Shown here piece by piece: positions 37,254-47,197 of a stretch of DNA of 64,000 nucleotides. Location of the stretch: positions 2,418,001 through 2,482,000 of the forward strand of contig NZ_CP017990.1 in NCBI RefSeq assembly GCF_002208095.1, in the 5' to 3' direction. A program made the position numbers and the translations under genes. The stretch's first letter is position 1. Every line of letters starts with the position of its first letter. Under the pieces are notes generated by a model. It saw nothing but the letters and a program-made list of their open reading frames with translations, was not told where the DNA came from and made no database searches. This stretch comes from Enterobacter cloacae complex sp. ECNIH7. Lineage in GTDB: Bacteria; Pseudomonadota; Gammaproteobacteria; Enterobacterales; Enterobacteriaceae.

Positions 37254-38759
37254 ATGCAAAATCCTTCCGCCCCTGTGGTTGAAACGCGCCAGGGCGCACT
37301 GTCTGGTTTAACCGATGAGAATGTCCACGTCTGGTGCGGTATTCCCTATGCCGCGCCGCCCGTGGGGGAGTGGCGCTGGCGCTCGCCCCGGCCGCCTGAA
37401 CGCTGGGATGGCCTGCGCGAGGCCACGGCCTTCTCGCCCTCAAGCTGGCAAAGCAGCGAGTACTGCCAGGAGCTAGGCGGCGGCGATCCGGGGCAGTTTT
37501 CCGAAGATTGCCTCTACCTTAACGTCTGGTCTCCCGCAGAGCGCGCCGAGCCGCTGCCGGTTATGGTCTGGCTGCACGGAGGCGGGTTTACGATTGGTGC
37601 CGGTGGTCTGCCGCCTTATAACGGCAAAGCGCTGGCCGCGCGCGGCGTGGTTGTGGTCACGATTAACTACCGTCTCGGCCATCTTGGCTTTTTCGCCCAT
37701 CCCGCGCTGGAAGGCGAGGAAGGGCGCGTGGTGCATAATTTTGCTCTGCTGGATCAGATCGCCGCGCTCGAATGGGTGCGGGATAACATCGCCGGGTTTG
37801 GCGGCGATCCCGCTAATGTGACCCTGTTTGGCGAATCCGCTGGCGCGCGCAGCGTGCTCTCGCTGCTGGCCTCGCCATTGGCAGAAGGGTTGTTCCATAA
37901 GACGATTGTACAAAGCGGTTACACCTTACCTGACACGCCGCGCGAGCTGGCACTGCAGAAGGGGGAAGCGCTGGCCGCCCATTTCGGCCTGGAAAATGCG
38001 ACCGCCGGGCAGCTGCGCGCCATTCCGCCCGAGGCGTTCTGGCCGCTCACCGCGCCGCTGAACGTCGCCCCGGCGCCCATTGCCGGAGACTGTGTTCTGC
38101 CGGAAGCCATGCTGGACGTCTTTTTCGCCGCCCGTCAGCATCCGGTGCCGGTAATGATTGGCTCCAACAGCGATGAGGCCAGCGTGATGGCGGTGTTTGG
38201 CATCGATCTCGCCGGACAAATTCAGAAGCTTCGGCGCGAACGCCGCTTCGGGCTCGGGCTGATTAAATTGCTCTATCCGGGCGTGAAGGGCGATGAAGAG
38301 CTGGGCAGGCAGGTGTGCCGCGACATGGCGTTTACCACCATGGGCTACGTGGTAATGCAGGCCCAGCAGCGTGTCGGCGGATTGTGCTGGCGCTACTGGT
38401 TTGACTATGTCGCAGAGGCGGAACATGCCACGTACATCAACGGTGCCTGGCACGGCAACGAAGTTCCCTACGTCTTCGATACGCTCGGTCAGGTGGAGCC
38501 TTCGCGTCAGTACGTCAATGAGCGAGATCTGCAGTTTGCTGCCCACGTGGCGGATTACTGGGTGAGCTTTGCGCGTGACGCGGGTCCTCGCGACATCCTG
38601 CCCGGGCCGACGCACTGGCCCGCGTGCCGCAAAGGTCGGGACGTTCTGTTACGCATTGGCGTGAATAAACATGCAGCGTTCAGGCTTGAAAACCGCTTTA
38701 TGCGCGCCCGCATGAGCCTCTTCAAGCGGGTAATGAAGCACCACGTCAGCCTCGATTAA
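37254..38759 (+). CDS. Type B carboxylesterase
   Basis: 501 residues with the carboxylesterase/lipase fold: GIPYAAPPVGEWRW, SEDCLYLNVW, WLHGGGFTIG oxyanion loop, and nucleophile S195 in GESAG. The His is probably that of GAWHGNEVPY. It hydrolyses esters of unknown kind. The long upstream extension overlaps ydcJ and is not coding; the start is ATG 37254 after AAGG. The coding end overlaps the end of the facing LysR gene by 14 bases. Confidence 0.85.
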   Translation: MQNPSAPVVETRQGALSGLTDENVHVWCGIPYAAPPVGEWRWRSPRPPERWDGLREATAFSPSSWQSSEYCQELGGGDPGQFSEDCLYLNVWSPAERAEPLPVMVWLHGGGFTIGAGGLPPYNGKALAARGVVVVTINYRLGHLGFFAHPALEGEEGRVVHNFALLDQIAALEWVRDNIAGFGGDPANVTLFGESAGARSVLSLLASPLAEGLFHKTIVQSGYTLPDTPRELALQKGEALAAHFGLENATAGQLRAIPPEAFWPLTAPLNVAPAPIAGDCVLPEAMLDVFFAARQHPVPVMIGSNSDEASVMAVFGIDLAGQIQKLRRERRFGLGLIKLLYPGVKGDEELGRQVCRDMAFTTMGYVVMQAQQRVGGLCWRYWFDYVAEAEHATYINGAWHGNEVPYVFDTLGQVEPSRQYVNERDLQFAAHVADYWVSFARDAGPRDILPGPTHWPACRKGRDVLLRIGVNKHAAFRLENRFMRARMSLFKRVMKHHVSLD

Positions 38760-39588
38760 GCAAACAGGCGCGAAACGCCGCGAGACCATTTTCCTCGTCT
38801 GGCGTTTCGCGCAGCACCAGCCGGTAGCTTGCGCCAGTTTTTATGCTTGTCTCATAGGGCCGTACCAGCCTTCCAGCGTGAATATCTTCTGCCACCAGCG
38901 TTTCGTCGGCGATGGCGACGCCCAGCCCCTGAATAGCGGCCGTAATGGCGAGATCCATCGTGTCGAAGTGTTGATTTTTGTGCATGGCAAAGCCCGGGCC
39001 TTCCTGTTTCGTCAGCCACAGCGACCAGTCCGTCTTATCCCTTGTGGGGTGAAGGAACGTTAACGAACCCAGCGTTGCCCCCGCCCGCACCGGGCTTATC
39101 ACCGGGGTGAGCGCCTCTTCGAACAGCAGATCGCCTGCGCTCATGTGCGTGCCGAACACGATGGCCGCGTCGTAAGATTCGGTTTTGAAATTGACGTTGT
39201 GATCGGTGGTGGTGGTCAGCGCGATCTGCAGATCAGGATGCTCGCGCTCCACCTCCAGCAGGCGCGGCACCAGCCAGCGCATGGCGCAGGTGGGGGCCTT
39301 CAGCCGGATCACCCTGTGCTGGCTGCGGGCCTGGTCGGCCACGGACAGCAGCTGCTCGAAAGCGGACTGCAGCTCCGGAAGCAGGGCGCTACCCTGCGGT
39401 GAGAGGCGCAGCCCGCGCGCGTGGCGCTCAAAAAGCGGAAAGCCAAACCACGCCTCAAGGGAGGCAATCTTGCGGCTCACAGCCCCCTGCGTCAGACACA
39501 GTTCGGCGGCGGCATGGGTAAGATTGAGGTGACGCGCGGTGACTAAAAATGCGTCGATGGCATTAAGGGGGAGCGAACGGCGTGACAT
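38746..39588 (-). CDS. LysR-family regulator (GcvA-like)
   Basis: 280 residues. The SLPLNAIDAFLVTARHLNLT start and LTQGAVSRKIASLEAWFGFP helix-turn-helix are of the GcvA/AmpR type. ATG 39588 is chosen because GAGGTGA lies five bases upstream, while the alternative GTG at 39597 has none. It is divergent from the aminotransferase (116 bases between starts), so local control of aminotransferase and binding-protein genes is likely. Confidence 0.83.
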   Translation of the reverse strand: MSRRSLPLNAIDAFLVTARHLNLTHAAAELCLTQGAVSRKIASLEAWFGFPLFERHARGLRLSPQGSALLPELQSAFEQLLSVADQARSQHRVIRLKAPTCAMRWLVPRLLEVEREHPDLQIALTTTTDHNVNFKTESYDAAIVFGTHMSAGDLLFEEALTPVISPVRAGATLGSLTFLHPTRDKTDWSLWLTKQEGPGFAMHKNQHFDTMDLAITAAIQGLGVAIADETLVAEDIHAGRLVRPYETSIKTGASYRLVLRETPDEENGLAAFRACLLNRG

Positions 39589-39703
39589 AAAAATCACCTC
39601 AGCTATGCATTTTTCTCATGGCTATTATGACAACAATTCGATTGTCCCGACAGCACAGATGTTGTTTGAATAGTTATGCAATGTCCATGAGAAGGGAAAG
39701 AGG

Positions 39704-40873
39704 ATGACTTTACGAACGCCAGTGCAAACGCGCTCCAAACTGCCGGATGTGGGAACCACCATTTTTACCGTTATCGGCCAGCTCTCGGCGCAGCATAACG
39801 CGATTAACCTTTCTCAGGGCGCACCGAATTTTTCCTGCGACCCGAAGCTGATTGCGGGCGTCACCCGCGCAATGGAGGCGGGGCATAACCAGTACGCGTC
39901 GATGACCGGTCTGCAGCCGCTCAAAGAACGTATTGCCGATAAAATTGCCACGCTCTACGGCACGCAGTACGACCCTGCCAGCGAGGTGCTGGTGACTGCC
40001 AGCGCCAGCGAAGGGCTCTATTCGGCGATTAGCGGGCTGGTGCACCCGGGCGATGAGGTGATCTACTTTGAGCCGTCCTTTGACAGCTACGCGCCGATTG
40101 TCCGTCTTCAGGGGGCAACCCCGATTGCCATCAAGCTCACCGTGCCGGATTTTGCCGTCAACTGGGATGAGGTTCGCGCCGCGATCACGCCGCGCACGCG
40201 CATGATCATCATTAATACGCCGCACAACCCGAGCGGTCAGGTCTTCTCCGCCAGTGACCTGCAGCAGCTGGCGGCGCTGACGCGCAATACCGACATCATT
40301 ATTTTGTCTGACGAAGTGTACGAACACGTCGTTTTTGACGGCGAGCCACACCACGGGATGGCCACGCACCCGCAGCTGGCGGAGCGCAGCGTGATTATTT
40401 CCTCTTTCGGAAAAACCTATCACGTCACCGGGTGGCGCGTGGGTTACTGTGTTGCACCGGCGGTACTGATGGACGAGATTTGTAAAGTGCATCAATTTTT
40501 AATGTTTTCTGCCGATACGCCAATGCAGCACGCGTTTGCTGAGTATATGGTCGACCCGCAAACCTGGCTGTCGCTGTCGGCGTTTTACCAGCGCAAGCGC
40601 GATCTGCTACACAGCCTGCTGGCCGATTCGCCGTTTACGCTGCTGCCGAGCGCCGGATCGTTCTTCATGCTGGCGGACTACAGCCAGTTCAGCGACGAGC
40701 GCGACAGTGAGCTGGTGAAACGGCTGATCGTTGAGTACGGCGTTGCCACCATTCCGCTGTCGGCGTTTTATGCGGACGGTACGGATAATAAATTGATTCG
40801 TCTCTCTTTTGCGAAAGATGAGGCGACGTTACGGGCAGGTGCCCAGGCCCTGTGTCGGGTTAAACCACGCTGA
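39704..40873 (+). CDS. PLP-dependent aminotransferase (YbdL/methionine-type)
   Basis: 389 residues of fold type I. The PLP Lys is K237 in SSFGKTYHVTGWRVGY; NTPHNPSGQVFS and DEVYEHVVFDG are the phosphate and pyridine motifs. It resembles YbdL, which transaminates methionine, His and Phe, and the MtnE enzymes. GAAAGAGG gives the start. Next comes an amino-acid binding protein after 22 bases, so a role in uptake and breakdown of an amino acid is likely. Confidence 0.85.
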   Translation: MTLRTPVQTRSKLPDVGTTIFTVIGQLSAQHNAINLSQGAPNFSCDPKLIAGVTRAMEAGHNQYASMTGLQPLKERIADKIATLYGTQYDPASEVLVTASASEGLYSAISGLVHPGDEVIYFEPSFDSYAPIVRLQGATPIAIKLTVPDFAVNWDEVRAAITPRTRMIIINTPHNPSGQVFSASDLQQLAALTRNTDIIILSDEVYEHVVFDGEPHHGMATHPQLAERSVIISSFGKTYHVTGWRVGYCVAPAVLMDEICKVHQFLMFSADTPMQHAFAEYMVDPQTWLSLSAFYQRKRDLLHSLLADSPFTLLPSAGSFFMLADYSQFSDERDSELVKRLIVEYGVATIPLSAFYADGTDNKLIRLSFAKDEATLRAGAQALCRVKPR

Positions 40874-40895
40874 GATAGGCTCTGAGGAGTTGTAG

Positions 40896-41669
40896 ATGAA
40901 ATTACGCGCGTTAGTTGTCGGCATGGGATTGCTGTGTACTTTTTCTTCCTTTGCGGCTACCGAGCTGCGTTACGGGCTGGAAGCGGAATATCCGCCGTTT
41001 GAGAGCCGCAATGCGGCGGGCGAACTGGAAGGGTTTGACGTTGAACTGGGGAATGCCATCTGCAAAGCGGCAGCGCTGAAGTGCAGCTGGGTTGAAACCT
41101 CCTTTGATGCGCTGATCCCGGGCCTGGTGGCGAAGAAATTTGACGCCATCAACTCGGCGATGAACATCACCGAGCAGCGCCGCAAGAGCATTGATTTTAC
41201 CCAGCCGATCTACCGTATTCCGTCGCAGCTGGTCGGCAAGGCAGGTACGGCGGTTGAGGCAACGCCTGAGGGGCTGAAGGGCAAAACCATCGGCGTGCTG
41301 CAGGGATCCATCCAGGAAACCTATGCCAAAGAGCACTGGGAAAAGCAGGGTGTCACCGTGGTGTCTTATAAAGATCAGAATATGGCCTGGGGCGATCTGC
41401 TGAATGGCCGTATCGACGCCTCGCTGGTCATGTCCGCGGCCGGGCAGGCAGGTTTCCTCAGCAAGCCGCAGGGGAAAGGGTTTGGCTTCATCGGCAAACC
41501 GGTGTCTGACGACACTATTCTCGGCAGTGGGATCGGTTTTGGGTTGCGTAAGGGTGACGAGGCCACCAAAAAGCAGCTTGATGCCGCGATCGATAAAGTA
41601 CGTGCCGACGGCACGATCGCTAAACTCGCTGATAAGTACTTCCCGGGTATCGATGTCAGCGTAAAATAA
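40896..41669 (+). CDS. Polar amino-acid ABC transporter substrate-binding protein (HisJ/ArgT-like)
   Basis: 257 residues with a signal peptide (about 1-20, ending FAA) and the LAO/HisJ type solute-binding fold: YGLEAEYPPFESRNAAGELE, then GFDVELGNAICKAA and FDALIPGLVAKKFDAINSAM. These act in the periplasm to capture Lys/Arg/His or related compounds. No permease or ATPase lies next to it. AGGAG before the ATG; it probably shares the transcript of the aminotransferase. Confidence 0.85.
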   Translation: MKLRALVVGMGLLCTFSSFAATELRYGLEAEYPPFESRNAAGELEGFDVELGNAICKAAALKCSWVETSFDALIPGLVAKKFDAINSAMNITEQRRKSIDFTQPIYRIPSQLVGKAGTAVEATPEGLKGKTIGVLQGSIQETYAKEHWEKQGVTVVSYKDQNMAWGDLLNGRIDASLVMSAAGQAGFLSKPQGKGFGFIGKPVSDDTILGSGIGFGLRKGDEATKKQLDAAIDKVRADGTIAKLADKYFPGIDVSVK

Positions 41670-41911
41670 CCGCCTCATTAGCCCCGGCGAACGATGTCGC
41701 GCCGGGGCATTTTTCTACACATTTTCCAGGCTTTCTTTACACCACTTTCGGGCCGTTCTGGTCGACAGAAAATATTTCTCACTTTGTTCATATAATCACC
41801 GGCCAACAATTGGATTCTTAACCATTTTTGTTTAGGCTGTGCGTTCTTTCTTGCCGTCATTTCGCCGAGCGCGAAACACATTCACACGACCATAAGGACG
41901 TTTTTCCAGGC

Positions 41912-43567
41912 ATGAATCGCAGACGTTTTCTAAAAGGCTCGCTGGCAGTGGCAGCCCTGAGCGGCACATCTGGCCTTGCTTCCCTGTTTTCCAAAGCGGC
42001 ATACGCTGCCGACTCTGACATTGCTGACGGCCAGAGCCGTCGTTTCGACTTCTCCGTACTGCAATCCATGGCGCATGACCTGGCAAAAACCCCGTGGGGT
42101 GGCGCGCCGCGCCCGCTGCCGGAGACGCTGGCCACCATGACGCCGCAGGCGTACAACGCCATCCGCTACGATGAAAAACAGTCACTGTGGAACAACATAG
42201 AAGGGCGTCAGCTGGACGTGCAGTTCTTCCATATGGGGATGGGGTTCCGCCGCCGCGTGCGGATGTTCTCGCTGGACCAGTCGACCTCTATGGCCCGCGA
42301 GATCCACTTCCGTCCGGAGCTGTTCAGCTACGGCGAAACGGGTGTGGATACCAAACAGCTGGAAGGGCAAAGCGATCTCGGCTTTGCGGGCTTCCGCGCC
42401 TTTAAGGCACCTGAGCTGGCGCGTCGCGATATCGTCTCTTTCCTGGGCGCGAGCTATTTCCGCGCGGTGGATGACACCTACCAGTACGGTCTTTCCGCGC
42501 GCGGTCTGGCGGTAGATACCTTTACCGACACCCCGGAAGAGTTCCCGGACTTTACCTCCTTCTGGTTTGAAACCGTCAAGCCAGGCGACACGACTTTTAC
42601 CGTCTATACGCTGCTCGACAGCCCGAGCATCACCGGTGCCTATAAATTCGTGATCCACTGCGAGAAGAGCCAGGTGATCATGGAGGTGGAAAACCACCTC
42701 TACGCGCGGAAGGACATCAAGCAGCTCGGCATTGCGCCGATGACCAGTATGTTCAGCTGCGGCAATAACGAACGCCGCATGTGTGACACCATTCACCCGC
42801 AAATTCATGACTCCGACCGCCTGGCGATGTGGCGCGGCAACGGGGAGTGGATCTGTCGTCCGCTGAACAACCCGCAGAAGCTGCAGTTTAATGCCTATAT
42901 GGACAAAAACCCGAAAGGGTTCGGTCTGCTGCAGCTCGACCGCGATTTCTCGCACTATCAGGACGTGATGGGCTGGTATAACAAACGCCCGAGCCTGTGG
43001 GTTGAACCGCGTAACGACTGGGGTAAAGGCGCGGTTGGCCTGATGGAGATCCCGACCACCGGCGAAACGCTTGATAACGTGGTCTGCTTCTGGCAGCCGG
43101 AAAAAGCGGTGAAAGCGGGCGACGAGCTGGACTTTAAATATCGTCTGTACTGGAGCGCCATGCCGCCGGTGCGCTCTCCGCTGGCCAACGTCTTCGCCAC
43201 CCGTACCGGCATGGGCGGCTTCCCGGAAGGCTGGGCACCGGGGGAAAATTACCCGAAAGTGTGGGCCCGTCGCTTTGCTATCGACTTCGTCGGTGGCGAC
43301 CTGAAGGCCGCTGCGCCAAAAGGCATCGAGCCGGTGATTACGCTCTCCAGCGGAGAAGCGAAGCAGGTTGAGATCCTCTACGTTGAGCCGTTTGATGGCT
43401 ATCGCATCCTGTTTGACTGGTACCCAACCTCGGATTCGACGGAGCCTGTGGATATGCGTCTGTTCCTGCGCTGCCAGGGCGACGCCATCAGTGAAACCTG
43501 GCTGTACCAGTATTTCCCACCGGCGCCGGATAAACGTAACTACGTTGACGACCGGATAATGCGTTAA
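41912..43567 (+). CDS. opgD: Osmoregulated periplasmic glucan protein OpgD (MdoD)
   Basis: 551 residues, as in E. coli. The start at 41912 gives the Tat signal [17 protein letters not shown] ending AYA; upstream in-frame sequence is not needed. The mature protein is MdoG/OpgG-like, shaping the glucose backbone of the osmoregulated periplasmic glucans (it has beta-1,2-glucanase activity in E. coli). The conserved [12 protein letters not shown] and [11 protein letters not shown] blocks are present. Expressed from its own promoter region after the binding-protein gene. Confidence 0.93.
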   Translation: MNRRRFLKGSLAVAALSGTSGLASLFSKAAYAADSDIADGQSRRFDFSVLQSMAHDLAKTPWGGAPRPLPETLATMTPQAYNAIRYDEKQSLWNNIEGRQLDVQFFHMGMGFRRRVRMFSLDQSTSMAREIHFRPELFSYGETGVDTKQLEGQSDLGFAGFRAFKAPELARRDIVSFLGASYFRAVDDTYQYGLSARGLAVDTFTDTPEEFPDFTSFWFETVKPGDTTFTVYTLLDSPSITGAYKFVIHCEKSQVIMEVENHLYARKDIKQLGIAPMTSMFSCGNNERRMCDTIHPQIHDSDRLAMWRGNGEWICRPLNNPQKLQFNAYMDKNPKGFGLLQLDRDFSHYQDVMGWYNKRPSLWVEPRNDWGKGAVGLMEIPTTGETLDNVVCFWQPEKAVKAGDELDFKYRLYWSAMPPVRSPLANVFATRTGMGGFPEGWAPGENYPKVWARRFAIDFVGGDLKAAAPKGIEPVITLSSGEAKQVEILYVEPFDGYRILFDWYPTSDSTEPVDMRLFLRCQGDAISETWLYQYFPPAPDKRNYVDDRIMR

Positions 43568-43576
43568 CGATCGATT

Positions 43577-43610
43577 CCCTCTCCCTCCGGGAGAGGGTTA
43601 GGGTGAGGGG
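43577..43610. repeat. Dispersed hairpin repeat, copy 2, next to the rimL start
   Basis: CCCTCTCCC (43577-43585) and GGGAGAGGG (43589-43597) form a perfect nine-pair hairpin with a three-base loop, then TTAGGGTGAGGGG. The GTGAGGGG end lies just before the rimL ATG and is the only ribosome-site-like run. Confidence 0.7.
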
Positions 43611-43612
43611 CA

Positions 43613-44161
43613 ATGACCGCAGCAAAATCCGAAATTATCCCGGTATCTGACGCTCTCGAGCTTCGCGCCGTCGAAGAGCGCTACGCCGCCGATCTGCATA
43701 ATCTCGTCGTCAAAAACAAAACCTTTCTGCAAACCGCCTTTGACTGGGCGCAGCACGTAGGCAGCGAAGAGGATACCCGCCGCAACGTGCAGAGTAACCA
43801 GATGCTGCACCAGCGCGGCTACGCCAAAATGTTTTTGATCTTCAAGGATGATGCGCTGGTTGGCGTACTGTCGTTCAACACGATTGAACCGACCAACAAA
43901 ACCGGCTATATCGGCTACTGGCTGGATGAAGGCCATCAGGGGCAGGGGATCCTCTCCCGGTCCCTGCAGGCGTTTATGCGCTACTACGCTGAACGCGGGG
44001 AGATCCGCCGTTTTGTGATCAAGTGTCGGGTGGCGAATCAGCACAGCAACGGCGTTGCCGTGCGCAACGGTTTTACGCTGGAGGGGGGCCTGCGGGAAGC
44101 GGAATACCTGAACGGTCGCTTTGACGATGTGAACATCTACGGGAAGATCTACGCCCTATAA
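43613..44161 (+). CDS. rimL: Ribosomal-protein L7/L12 serine acetyltransferase RimL
   Basis: 182 residues, a GNAT enzyme that acetylates the N-terminal Ser of L12 to give L7. The [20 protein letters not shown] acetyl-CoA loop and [12 protein letters not shown] are very close to E. coli RimL. The start lies just after the dispersed repeat. Gene ydcH, which sits before rimL in E. coli, is not present in the 45-base gap. The end overlaps ydcK by six bases. Confidence 0.9.
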   Translation: MTAAKSEIIPVSDALELRAVEERYAADLHNLVVKNKTFLQTAFDWAQHVGSEEDTRRNVQSNQMLHQRGYAKMFLIFKDDALVGVLSFNTIEPTNKTGYIGYWLDEGHQGQGILSRSLQAFMRYYAERGEIRRFVIKCRVANQHSNGVAVRNGFTLEGGLREAEYLNGRFDDVNIYGKIYAL

Positions 44162-45136
44162 CGCCCCCAGCAGCGGGGTGCGGGTGATGCGCTGGTCGCC
44201 GTTAATCACCTTTTCGCCGCGCAGGTGAATGCTCTCCCCGGCAAAGGCTTCGATGACCGCATCATCGGTGATTTCAACCCGGTGCTCGATGAGCACATCC
44301 CCGCTGATCCGCGCGCGTCCCTGGATCACCACCTTATCGTCCAGCATGATCGGCCCGCCGCGCAGCCATGCCTGACCGCCAATCAGAACGTGGTGCTTGA
44401 TGACGCAGTTTCCTTCCACCACGGCATTCTCCGCAATCTGCGAGCTGTAGCGCACCGTCGGAATGGCATCCACGTCAAAACCGGCAATCACGCGGGCATT
44501 GCCATAGACCTTTGCGCAGTCGCACACCCACACGTTGTTGAGTTCGTTTCCCTCGAGGATCGCGTTGTCGAAGACTTCGGCGCGGTGCTCAACAAAGGCA
44601 AAATTCACCATCGCTTCGCCGTAGATTTGCGCCTGGTGCACAATGCGCGACTGGCTGACGGTCGCCTTGTCGTAGATTTGCAGGATCTGGTCATGGTCCG
44701 GCGTCAGCCCTTTGGCAGCAAAGACCACGCTGCGGTGCAGCACGCGCACTTCGCCGTAGATATGACACTCGCCCCGCACGCAGGATTGCTGAATAGTGAC
44801 GTTGTCACTTATTCGCGCCCCGTGGCTGACCTCCGCGCCGTCCAGCCAGCAGCTGTCACCGATACGGGCATCATGGCTCACGACGCACGGCAGGGTAAGA
44901 CGCGCGTTGCCGGACACGGTCGCTCCGGCGAACACCACGCTGTTTTCGTCGTAGATCCAACAGTCGCCGTCCTGCGCGAGGGCGTGCTCATCGTCAATCC
45001 AGCCGCCTCTCGTCCCGACAGTCACGTCGTTAAAGTCCGCCGTGGCGATAATCTGCCGCAGCGTAGTAGCGTGGGTGGTTTCGCCATTTTTCCATTGCCA
45101 GAGGCGGGTTTCGTCGCTGAGGCGATATTTGTTCAT
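44156..45136 (-). CDS. ydcK: YdcK, left-handed beta-helix hexapeptide-repeat protein
   Basis: 326 residues, as in E. coli YdcK. The body is made of hexapeptide-like turns ([LIV]-GxAxV/ DNAxxx), for example [22 protein letters not shown] and DDAVIEAFA, forming a left-handed beta-helix typical of acyltransferases and carbonic anhydrase-like folds. Enzyme activity is not known. ATG 45136 is chosen; the 37-codon upstream extension lacks family similarity. It is divergent from tehB. Confidence 0.88.
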   Translation of the reverse strand: MNKYRLSDETRLWQWKNGETTHATTLRQIIATADFNDVTVGTRGGWIDDEHALAQDGDCWIYDENSVVFAGATVSGNARLTLPCVVSHDARIGDSCWLDGAEVSHGARISDNVTIQQSCVRGECHIYGEVRVLHRSVVFAAKGLTPDHDQILQIYDKATVSQSRIVHQAQIYGEAMVNFAFVEHRAEVFDNAILEGNELNNVWVCDCAKVYGNARVIAGFDVDAIPTVRYSSQIAENAVVEGNCVIKHHVLIGGQAWLRGGPIMLDDKVVIQGRARISGDVLIEHRVEITDDAVIEAFAGESIHLRGEKVINGDQRITRTPLLGAL

Positions 45137-45269
45137 CTTTATTTCTCTGATAAGCGTCTTCACTAAACGTAGCAAATTTTTCGATTTTCGAGCGGCTGGC
45201 AACCAGACGGTAAACGCCTTAAAATAGCATCCAGGATGCACTTTCACTTTATGAGAACGCAGGAAAACA

Positions 45270-45863
45270 ATGACTGTCGATGAGAATTACTTCACAGAGA
45301 AATATGGCTTAACCCGTACCCATTCAGAAGTGCTGTACAGCGCGGAGATTGTGAAACCCGGTAAAACGCTGGATCTGGGCTGCGGCAACGGCCGTAACAG
45401 CCTCTATCTTGCAGCTAACGGCCACGATGTCACCGCATGGGACAAGAACCCGATGAGCATCGAGAATATCGAGCGCATTAAGGCGGAAGAAGGGATCGAT
45501 AACCTCCACACGGCGATTAAAGATCTCAACAACCTGAGTTTTGACGGCGAGTACGATTTCATTCTCTCCACCGTGGTGCTGATGTTCCTGGAGTCAAAAA
45601 CCATCCCGGGACTTATCGCCAACATGCAGCGCTGCACCAGGCCCGGCGGCTACAACCTGATTGTTGCCGCGATGGACACGGCGGATTACCCGTGCACCGT
45701 CGGCTTCCCGTTTGCGTTCAAAAGCGGTGAACTGAGCAACTACTATGAAGGCTGGGAGTTGCTCAAATACAACGAAGACGTTGGCGAACTGCACCGCACC
45801 GACGAAAACGGCAACCGCATCAAGCTGCGCTTTGCCACGATGCTGGCGCGCAAGCCCGCTTAA
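45270..45863 (+). CDS. tehB: Tellurite/selenite methyltransferase TehB
   Basis: 197 residues, class I SAM-dependent methyltransferase. The SAM loop [11 protein letters not shown] is at about 33-43, followed by the D of TAWDKNP. It methylates tellurite, selenite or selenate and gives resistance. In E. coli it follows tehA; here the tehA exporter gene is absent. It ends four bases inside the end of the facing peptidase gene. Confidence 0.9.
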   Translation: MTVDENYFTEKYGLTRTHSEVLYSAEIVKPGKTLDLGCGNGRNSLYLAANGHDVTAWDKNPMSIENIERIKAEEGIDNLHTAIKDLNNLSFDGEYDFILSTVVLMFLESKTIPGLIANMQRCTRPGGYNLIVAAMDTADYPCTVGFPFAFKSGELSNYYEGWELLKYNEDVGELHRTDENGNRIKLRFATMLARKPA

Positions 45864-47089
45864 CGGGCGGCCAGCAGGCAGATCTGCAGGGCCGTGTTGT
45901 AAGACGCTTCGAACGACGACAGCGGCAGGAATTCAAACCTCGAGTGGAAGTTATGCGCGCCGGTGAAGAAGTTCGGCGTGAGTAGCCCTTTTGCCGAGAG
46001 CGCCGCGCCGTCGGTACCGCCGCGCATGGGCGTCGGCTTCGGCGTGATGCCGAGCGATTCCATCGCCTCGAACATCAGATCGATGGCGCGCCGGTCCTCA
46101 CCAATCGCATTGCTGATATTGCTGTAGGTATCTTCAATGCGATAGTCCACCCTGGCCGTTGGATACTGGGCGGCAACCAGCGCGGCTACGTCGGCAATCT
46201 GCTGCTTGCGGGCGGCAAAGCTGTCCTTGTCAAAGTCGCGGATATTGGCCTTAAGAATGGCCTCGTTTTGCCCGGCCTGAATGCCGTTAAACCAGATATA
46301 GCCCTCACGCCCCTCGGTGCACTCCGGCGTTTGCTGGCGGTCAAAATGGTTGATGTAGTCAGTCGCCATCAGCAGGGGATTCACCAGCACGCCTTTGGCG
46401 GACATCGGGTGCGCCGTTACGCCGGTAAAGCGGATTTCAGCCGCCGCCGCATTAAAATTTTCGTAGACAATTTCCCCCAGCTCGCAGCAGTCGATGGTCC
46501 AGGCGAAGTCGACGTCAAAGCGCTTAAGGTCCAGCGCTTTTGCCCCGTTCAGGCCGATCTCTTCGTCAGGCACAAACGCCACGACGATATCCCCGTGCAG
46601 ATGTTCCGCCGTCAGGTTTTCCAGCACCGTCATGACCACCGTAACCGCCGATTTATTATCCGCGCCCAATACGCTGGTTCCGTCGCTGAAAATAATCTCC
46701 TCATTCGGATACGCCAGAATTTCAGGGTGCTCTTTAACCCGCAGCCAGATGTCTTTCTCTTTATTCAGACAGAGATCTTCACCGGTAAAGGTTAATATTT
46801 GTGGATGAATATCCGGCGAAAGTCCCACGTCGACGGTATCAATATGGGTAATAAAGCCGATGCGCGGCGCGCCGGGCACGTTGCCTTTTTTTACCGCCGT
46901 TACCGTGGCGAATTCATCAATCACAATATCGTCTAACCCCAGCTGTGCCAGCTCCTGCGCCAGCTCGCGCGCCATGTCGTGCTGGCCCGGCGTTGAGGGC
47001 AGGGTTTTGACTTTGGGATCGCTCTGGCTGGTGATCGCGAGATAGCGGAAAAAACGGTGCGTTAATTGTCTGGAAAGCGGCGAGCCCAT
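45860..47089 (-). CDS. Peptidase T-like M20B tripeptidase
   Basis: 409 residues, M20B zinc aminopeptidase. Metal ligands are visible in THIDTVD (His, Asp), [10 protein letters not shown] (Asp) and VPDEEIG (Glu pair), and a C-terminal Gly/His region ([18 protein letters not shown]). It removes the N-terminal residue from tripeptides. It is diverged from PepT of E. coli and stands beside a peptide-binding protein gene (divergent), so it is likely a second, transport-linked tripeptidase. pepT itself may be elsewhere. Confidence 0.82.
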   Translation of the reverse strand: MGSPLSRQLTHRFFRYLAITSQSDPKVKTLPSTPGQHDMARELAQELAQLGLDDIVIDEFATVTAVKKGNVPGAPRIGFITHIDTVDVGLSPDIHPQILTFTGEDLCLNKEKDIWLRVKEHPEILAYPNEEIIFSDGTSVLGADNKSAVTVVMTVLENLTAEHLHGDIVVAFVPDEEIGLNGAKALDLKRFDVDFAWTIDCCELGEIVYENFNAAAAEIRFTGVTAHPMSAKGVLVNPLLMATDYINHFDRQQTPECTEGREGYIWFNGIQAGQNEAILKANIRDFDKDSFAARKQQIADVAALVAAQYPTARVDYRIEDTYSNISNAIGEDRRAIDLMFEAMESLGITPKPTPMRGGTDGAALSAKGLLTPNFFTGAHNFHSRFEFLPLSSFEASYNTALQICLLAAR

Positions 47090-47197
47090 AGTGATTTGTT
47101 CCTTATTTATTTTTCAGGTGTTTGCCACCTCACTTTAATGTTATTTATGAAATGGCAAAAGAATTAATTAGCCGTCGAATTAAAAAGACAGGAATAA

